From CAISIP01 sp043759735 (GTDB taxonomy: Bacteria; Pseudomonadota; Gammaproteobacteria; Burkholderiales; Burkholderiaceae_C), in contig JAYUQC010000136.1 of assembly GCA_043759735.1 (NCBI GenBank), positions 1-10,756 on the forward strand: 10,756 nt of DNA, read 5' to 3'. The position numbers and the translations under genes were made by a program. Numbering within the stretch: position 1 is the first letter of the stretch; every line of letters begins with the position of its first letter. Shown here piece after piece: positions 6,605 through 10,756 of the stretch. The notes beneath the pieces were generated by a model, which ran no database searches, was not told where the DNA came from, and saw only the letters and a program-made list of their open reading frames with translations.

Positions 6605-7264
6605 TCACCACAACACTTGCAAGCGCCCCTTGACCAGCCGATATCCCTGCTGCGCCATCGCGCGGGCTTCGCCCTCGTCGTGGGTGACCAGCACCGTCGT
6701 GATGCCGGCGGACGCGATGTGGGACACAAACTCGTCGCGCAAGCTGGCGCGCAATTCGGCGTCCAGTGCCGAAAATGGCTCATCGAGCAGCAACAGGCGT
6801 GGCGCGGTGATCAGGGCGCGCGCCAGTGCCACCCGCTGCTGCTCGCCGCCCGACAGTTTCCAGACCTTGTGCCGCGCGTGCGCCTGCAGTCCGAACAACG
6901 ACAACATGGCGAACGCGCGTTCGCGGGCTGCACTGCGCGACAGACCCTGCTCCCGCAGGCCGAAGGCGACGTTGTCCAGCACATTCAAGTGCGCAAACAA
7001 CGCGAAATCCTGGAACATCAATGCAAAGCCGCGCCGTTCAGGCGCTACGCCAACCAGGTCGATTCCGTCAAACAGCACCGTTCCGCCATCGTGTGCCTCC
7101 AGTCCGGCGATGATCTTGAGCAGCGTGCTCTTGCCGCTACCCGATGGGCCCAGCACGGCGACCGTGCGCCCGCGCTGCACCAGCAGATCCAGTGCATCCG
7201 CCAACACCCAGTGCCCACCGGCATGATCGTCGAAGGTCTTGTGGATTGATCGCAACTCAAGCAT
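6605..7264 (-). CDS. thiQ: Thiamine ABC transporter ATP-binding protein ThiQ
   Basis: A 219-residue ABC ATPase that powers thiamine/TPP import with ThiP. The motifs are complete: Walker A GPSGSGKST (39-47), Q-loop Gln85 in MFQDFALF, signature LSGGEQQR (137-144), Walker B LLLLDEP with catalytic Glu162, D-loop SALD, and switch His195 (VTHDEGEA). It is short, lacking the C-terminal TOBE extension of CysA/PotA-type subunits, as expected for ThiQ (E. coli ThiQ is about 230 residues). Its ATG overlaps the last 8 bases of thiP (ATGCTTGA) and has AGGGGA 5 bases upstream inside thiP, so the two are translationally coupled. The specific assignment to ThiQ comes from the operon: ThiB, ThiP and the TPP riboswitch upstream. 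Confidence 0.93.
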   Translation of the reverse strand: MLELRSIHKTFDDHAGGHWVLADALDLLVQRGRTVAVLGPSGSGKSTLLKIIAGLEAHDGGTVLFDGIDLVGVAPERRGFALMFQDFALFAHLNVLDNVAFGLREQGLSRSAARERAFAMLSLFGLQAHARHKVWKLSGGEQQRVALARALITAPRLLLLDEPFSALDAELRASLRDEFVSHIASAGITTVLVTHDEGEARAMAQQGYRLVKGRLQVLW

Positions 7265-8861
7265 GGAAATCCCCTGTCGGTTGCCGACCGGCCTGCTGCC
7301 GCGCCGACGCAGGCGGGTCGATCAGCAAGAAAGCGAGCAGCGCCAGCAGCATCAGCACCGCGGCCAGCACCAGCGCCGCGTCCTGGTTGGCCGCTCCGGG
7401 CCGGCCCAGGCGCTGGTAGATCAGCGTCGTCAGGGTGGTCCACTCCGGCCGTGACAGGAACAGCGTCACCGCGAACTCGCCCAGCGCGGTCGCAGCCGCG
7501 AACGCCATGCCGCGACGCAGCGAGGGCGCCACCTGTGGCAGCGTGACGCGCCAGAACAGGCGCCACGGCGTGGCGCCCAGCGTTCGCGCCGCCTGCGCCA
7601 CGTGCGCGGGCAGATTGTCCAGCGCGGAGCCGAGCGACTTGGCCACGAACGGATACGCCAGCAGGGCATAGGCAGCCACCAACATCAGCATGCTGGCGCT
7701 CCAGCGCGGGTACAGCAGCAACAGACCAAAAGCGACCGTGACCGGCGACACGACAAAAGGCAGGAACGCGCCTGCGCGGATCCAGACCGAGCGACGCGCG
7801 GCCATCGCATGCGCCACGCCCAGCGCCGTCGCCAGCAGCAAAGCCGCCACGGTGAACCGCACGGTGTTCCAGATCGCGCGCAGTCCTTCTTCGTCGAACA
7901 CGCCGCTCCAGGCCTGCGCGCCGGCCGCCACGGCCCGGCCGCCAATCGCCAGCAGGGGCGCCGCACAAAATACGCCCAGGATCACCATCGCGCCGGCGAC
8001 TGCGCACCATTGGGCGACGCCGGTCGGCCTGCGCAGCGCGATGCGGTCCGGGCGCCCGGGTGCCGACAGGTGCTGTTCGATCCAGGCATAGACCAGCGCC
8101 ACCAGGCCGGTCAGCAGCGCCATGCACAGGGCCAGCACGCCGGCCTGGGCCAGCTTTAGTTCATGCGCCACCAGCGTGTAGATTTCGACCTCGACCGTCG
8201 CATAGCGCTGCCCTCCGAGCACCAGCGCCAGGCCGAAGCCGGCGAAACAGTACAGGAATACCAGGCACAGCGCCGACGACAACCAGGGCACGATGGCCGG
8301 CCACTCGACGCGCCAGAACACGCGCCACGGGGTGGCTCCCAGGGTGCGCGCGGCGGCGACCCGGGCCGCGCTCACCTGACCCAGTGCATCCACACCGGCG
8401 CGCACCACCACACACAGATTGAAGAACAGATTGCCGTAGAGCAGCAACCAGGGCGTGCCCTGCAGGTCGAACCCGAACCAGCCGCTGAGGGTGCCGCGTG
8501 GGCCCCATAACGCCAGCACTCCCATCGCCGCAACCAGCGTGGGCACGACGAACGGCAGCATCAGCAAACGCAGTACCAGGGCACGTCCCGCAAATTCGAA
8601 CCGGGCCAGCACCCAGGACACCGGCAGTGCCAGCACCAGCGCCGCGACGCAGGTGACACCGGCCTGCAGGAAGGACCAGATGATGCGCCAGCGCAGATAG
8701 TCGTCGCGCCACAGGTCGGCCAGCATGGCCAGGGTGGCGCCAGACCGGGCCTCCACGCCGAGCCGCCACAGCGGCGCCAGCATCACCAGGGCCAGGAAGG
8801 CCAGCGGCAGCGCGCCCAGCCACGCAGCGCGCTCGCCCCGCCCGCTGCCGCGCCAGCGCAT
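7257..8861 (-). CDS. thiP: Thiamine ABC transporter permease ThiP
   Basis: A 534-residue inner-membrane protein made of two fused permease halves with about twelve helices, the same size as E. coli ThiP (536). Each half carries the cytoplasmic EAA loop that docks on ThiQ: AARTLGATPWRVFWRVEWPA (170-189) and AARTLGATPWRLFWRVTLPQ (425-444). Their near identity shows an internal duplication. ATG 8861 was chosen because the first helix (AAWLGALPLAFLALVMLAP) follows it directly. The longer open frame to 9023 only overlaps thiB and has no membrane character. The gap to the thiB stop is 11 bases. With a single ThiQ type, the complex would be ThiP with two ThiQ, fed by periplasmic ThiB. The closest alternative is an iron (FbpB-type) permease, which has the same fused layout, but ThiB and the riboswitch argue against it. 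Confidence 0.93.
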   Translation of the reverse strand: MRWRGSGRGERAAWLGALPLAFLALVMLAPLWRLGVEARSGATLAMLADLWRDDYLRWRIIWSFLQAGVTCVAALVLALPVSWVLARFEFAGRALVLRLLMLPFVVPTLVAAMGVLALWGPRGTLSGWFGFDLQGTPWLLLYGNLFFNLCVVVRAGVDALGQVSAARVAAARTLGATPWRVFWRVEWPAIVPWLSSALCLVFLYCFAGFGLALVLGGQRYATVEVEIYTLVAHELKLAQAGVLALCMALLTGLVALVYAWIEQHLSAPGRPDRIALRRPTGVAQWCAVAGAMVILGVFCAAPLLAIGGRAVAAGAQAWSGVFDEEGLRAIWNTVRFTVAALLLATALGVAHAMAARRSVWIRAGAFLPFVVSPVTVAFGLLLLYPRWSASMLMLVAAYALLAYPFVAKSLGSALDNLPAHVAQAARTLGATPWRLFWRVTLPQVAPSLRRGMAFAAATALGEFAVTLFLSRPEWTTLTTLIYQRLGRPGAANQDAALVLAAVLMLLALLAFLLIDPPASARQQAGRQPTGDFHA

Positions 8862-8872
8862 GGCCAAGCCGC

Positions 8873-9901
8873 TTACTTCAGGACAGTCCTGGTCCAGCGA
8901 TCGACCCAGTCGCCACCCTTTTGCGCCACCAGCTGCATGGCAGGGTCCTCGAACTGCGCGGGCTCCGGCGCGTGGCGCAGCACGTCGGGACGCGGCGTGC
9001 CCGGTTCGGCAGCGAACATCCACATCGTGGTCTGCAGCGCCTCCTGCACCGGCCGCGAACGCATGAATTCGATGAAGCGACCCGCCGCCTCGCGTTGGGC
9101 GCCACCGCGTACCAGCGCCACGCCTTCGACCTGGCGAAACACGCCGCCTTTGAGAAACAGGCTGGCGGTGGGCGGCTCGGTAATTTTTTCCTTGCTGTAG
9201 AACACTTCGGCGGCAGGACTGCTGGCATAGCTGACCACGATCGGGCGGCTGCCACCGTTACGGCTGAACTCGGTGTAATAGGCTTCGCTCCAGCCCTTGG
9301 CCACCTTCAGGCCGTTGCCGCGCATGCGTGCCCACCAGTCGAAGGCGCCCTGCTCGCCCAGCCCCGCGATCGTCGCCAGCAAGAACGCATAGCCCGGGCT
9401 CGATGTGGCCGGATTCTGCACCACCAGCAGATCGCGGTATGCGGGTTGCGCCAGATCGTCCAGCGACCGGGGCAGGGCCAGGCCGCTCTTGGCGAACCAG
9501 GCCTTGTCGTAGTTCAGATTGACGTAGCCATAGTCGACCGCGACCACCGGACCCTTGATCGGTGCCACCGACTGGCGCGCAGCCGCCGGCCCGGAGTAGG
9601 CGTCCAGCACGTTGGCGGCTTCGGCCTTGGCAATGAGGGCGTTGTCAACGCCAAATACGACGTCGGCAATCGGTTGTGCGCGGGTCAGTATCAGCTTGTT
9701 GAGCATCTCACCGGCGTCACCGCCCTTGATGATGGCCAGCTTGACGCCCGACTCGGACTCGAATTGCGCCAACATGGGCTTGGGCAGCGAGAACGAGCTG
9801 TGCACCAGCACCCGCAGTTCCTGCGCCAAAGCACCGGTGCTGGCCAGTGCCGCCGCGGCCACCACAGAGGCGGCCCAAATATAAAAAGTCCTTCGTTGCA
9901 T
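8873..9901 (-). CDS. thiB: Thiamine-binding periplasmic protein ThiB (TbpA)
   Basis: A 342-residue substrate-binding protein. ATG 9901 is preferred because GAAAGGA (9910-9916) lies 8 bases upstream. ATG 9910 has the same AAAGG touching it, too close to serve. The N-terminus MQRRTFYIWAASVVAAAALA is a Sec signal peptide, with probable cleavage after GALA (residue 26). The mature part begins ELRVLVHSSFSLPK, the usual TbpA opening strand (LTVYTYDSF). GDAGEML with Asp62 follows, then ADVVFGVDNALI, NPATSSPGYAFLLATI and KGWSEAYYTEF (Trp204), then VVSYASSPAAE (Tyr225). These segments line the thiamine pocket in TbpA, where Asp, Trp and Tyr side chains bind the cation and stack on the rings. Iron-binding FbpA proteins share the fold but lack these segments. 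It is the first gene of a riboswitch-controlled operon. Confidence 0.93.
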   Translation of the reverse strand: MQRRTFYIWAASVVAAAALASTGALAQELRVLVHSSFSLPKPMLAQFESESGVKLAIIKGGDAGEMLNKLILTRAQPIADVVFGVDNALIAKAEAANVLDAYSGPAAARQSVAPIKGPVVAVDYGYVNLNYDKAWFAKSGLALPRSLDDLAQPAYRDLLVVQNPATSSPGYAFLLATIAGLGEQGAFDWWARMRGNGLKVAKGWSEAYYTEFSRNGGSRPIVVSYASSPAAEVFYSKEKITEPPTASLFLKGGVFRQVEGVALVRGGAQREAAGRFIEFMRSRPVQEALQTTMWMFAAEPGTPRPDVLRHAPEPAQFEDPAMQLVAQKGGDWVDRWTRTVLK

Positions 9902-9975
9902 GTCGTCCATCCTTTCAATGCGCCATTGTTGGAGCGCTTGAAAAGACGGATCGCCGCGAAGCGAAAGACCCATCT

Positions 9976-10069
<94 letters not shown>

Positions 10070-10074
10070 GGCCG

Positions 10075-10080
10075 ATTATA
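10075..10080 (-). promoter_or_regulatory. -10 box of the thiBPQ promoter
   Basis: A perfect TATAAT on the minus strand. Counting 7 bases from its last T puts the start site near 10068, the first bases of the riboswitch P1 helix (10069). No good -35 box stands at 16-18 bases. The best TTG-containing candidate (TTGTCC, 10093-10098) is only 12 bases away, so activation by a regulator or a weak -35 is possible. The position relative to the aptamer makes the -10 call convincing. Confidence 0.65.
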
Positions 10081-10201
10081 GGCCGCTGCGGCGGACAACA
10101 GCTGTATGCGGCCGTGCATGGCGCCGCCTGCGCGATGGTCTGCACGCACCCCAGGCCAGCGACAGGCCCGCCAATGCGAGCGCAATGGCGCGTCGCCTCA
10201 T
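10076..10201 (-). CDS. Small ORF with export-signal-like N-terminus, coupled to the dehydratase gene (possibly a frameshifted remnant)
   Basis: A 41-codon frame starts at ATG 10201 and overlaps the dehydratase stop as ATGA, a typical translational-coupling junction. The first 20 residues, MRRRAIALALAGLSLAWGAC, have three Arg and then a hydrophobic stretch ending in Cys, resembling a Sec or lipoprotein signal, though the lipobox is poor (Trp at -3). After Cys20 the product turns Arg-rich (RPSRRRRHARPH) with no domain. Reading one base out of phase gives VQTIAQAAPCTAAYSCC, which looks more like a signal end (AQA) plus a mature start. This may therefore be the broken start of an exported protein. 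The stop TAA lies inside the thi -10 box, and no longer gene can follow before the riboswitch. It may be a short peptide, a decayed gene or chance. Confidence 0.35.
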   Translation of the reverse strand: MRRRAIALALAGLSLAWGACRPSRRRRHARPHTAVVRRSGL

Positions 10202-10756
10202 GACGCACCGACCAGTTGGCCAAAGCGCTGCAGATCCACATTGCCGCCGCTGACGATCACACCGACGCGCTTGCCGGTCAATGGCAGATCGCCCTGCATC
10301 ACCGATGCGGCCGCCAGACACCCGGTGGGCTCGACGATGATCTTCATGCGTTCGGCGAAAAAGCGCATCGCATCGACCAGTTGCGCGTCGCTGACCGTGC
10401 GCACATCGTCCACATCGCGCCGGATGATGCCAAACGTCAGCTCACCCAGCGACTGGGTCTGGGCGCCGTCGGCGATGGTGCGCGGCGTGGCGATCTTCAC
10501 GATGCTGCCACTGCGCAACGATTGCTGGCCGTCGTTGCCCGCCTGCGGCTCGACCCCGATCACCTTGCAGCCGGGCGACACGGCACGTGCAGCCAGAGCG
10601 CAGCCGCTGAGCAGGCCGCCGCCGCCCAGGCAGACGAACAGGTAGTCGAGTTCACCGACCTCCTCGAACAGCTCCTTGCCCGCCGTCCCCTGGCCCGCGA
10701 TCACATCCGGATGGTCGAATGGCGGAATCAGTGTCATGCCGCGTTCAAGGGCCAGT
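10198..10756 (-). CDS. PLP-dependent serine/threonine dehydratase, C-terminal part
   Basis: 186 codons are visible. The frame continues past the right edge (residues LALERG precede the internal Met at 10737), so the start and the PLP-binding lysine region are missing. It deaminates L-threonine or L-serine to a 2-oxo acid, or racemises serine. Seen here are PPFDHPDVIAGQGT, the fold-type II segment after the active site; CLGGGGLLSG, the glycine loop gripping the PLP phosphate; VIGVEPQAGNDGQQS, with Glu and Asp placed as in the divalent-cation site of serine racemase; IVEPTGCLAAA; and VSGGNVD, which contacts the PLP pyridine nitrogen. The protein ends just 11 residues after SGGNVD, so it has no ACT or IlvA regulatory domain. 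It is of the catabolic (TdcB/serine-racemase/EutB-like) kind rather than biosynthetic IlvA. Which substrate it uses cannot be decided. Confidence 0.9.
   Translation of the reverse strand, partial: LALERGMTLIPPFDHPDVIAGQGTAGKELFEEVGELDYLFVCLGGGGLLSGCALAARAVSPGCKVIGVEPQAGNDGQQSLRSGSIVKIATPRTIADGAQTQSLGELTFGIIRRDVDDVRTVSDAQLVDAMRFFAERMKIIVEPTGCLAAASVMQGDLPLTGKRVGVIVSGGNVDLQRFGQLVGAS

Noticed and set aside
8862..9023. Upstream extension of thiP
   Set aside because: It lies wholly within thiB in another phase and lacks membrane character. The ATG at 8861 is followed at once by the first helix.
9902..9973. Longer thiB starting at 9973, or start at 9910
   Set aside because: The longer N-terminus breaks the signal peptide layout and would begin almost inside the riboswitch. 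At 9910 the Shine-Dalgarno touches the start codon, whereas 9901 has normal spacing.

Overview
This is a GC-rich (clearly above 60% G+C by eye), gene-dense chromosomal segment. The gene families and their style (ECF sigma factor with RskA-like anti-sigma, LldD-type FMN dehydrogenase, thiBPQ under a TPP riboswitch) fit a betaproteobacterium, probably Burkholderiales. That placement is inference. I see no rRNA, tRNA, CRISPR, insertion sequence or phage gene.

Plus strand, left part (1-4405). The window opens in the last 33 codons of an ECF-type sigma factor, followed 9 bases later by its probable membrane-anchored anti-sigma factor (114-956). After a 127-base gap holding two short perfect palindromes comes a co-directional trio: an FMN-dependent alpha-hydroxy-acid dehydrogenase of the LldD/mandelate dehydrogenase family (1084-2235), a ten-helix EamA/DMT permease (2259-3185), and a mandelate-racemase-subgroup enolase (3311-4405) that keeps every catalytic and metal-binding residue of mandelate racemase. 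Together they look like a small module for importing or exporting, racemising or dehydrating, and oxidising a 2-hydroxy acid. The substrate cannot be read from the sequence.

Minus strand, right part (4406-10756). Convergent with the enolase, and ending on the base next to it, is a 49-codon remnant of a small multidrug resistance (SMR/EmrE-type) transporter. It keeps the first helix, the essential Glu14 and a perfect Shine-Dalgarno, but nothing after it. Upstream of it on the same strand are a small P-loop kinase-like protein (4683-5198) and an MFS exporter (5321-6556). Further upstream is a complete thiamine/thiamine-phosphate ABC importer, thiB-thiP-thiQ (9901 down to 6605). It is headed by a textbook TPP riboswitch (9976-10069) and a perfect TATAAT -10 box whose predicted start site falls at the riboswitch's first base. 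The importer's signals and overlaps show one thiamine-repressed operon, and the MFS gene 48 bases downstream may be a passenger in it.

At the right edge is the 3' part of a PLP-dependent serine/threonine dehydratase (10198 onward, cut by the window end). An ATGA overlap joins it to a 41-codon ORF with an export-signal-like start, whose stop codon lies inside the thi -10 box.
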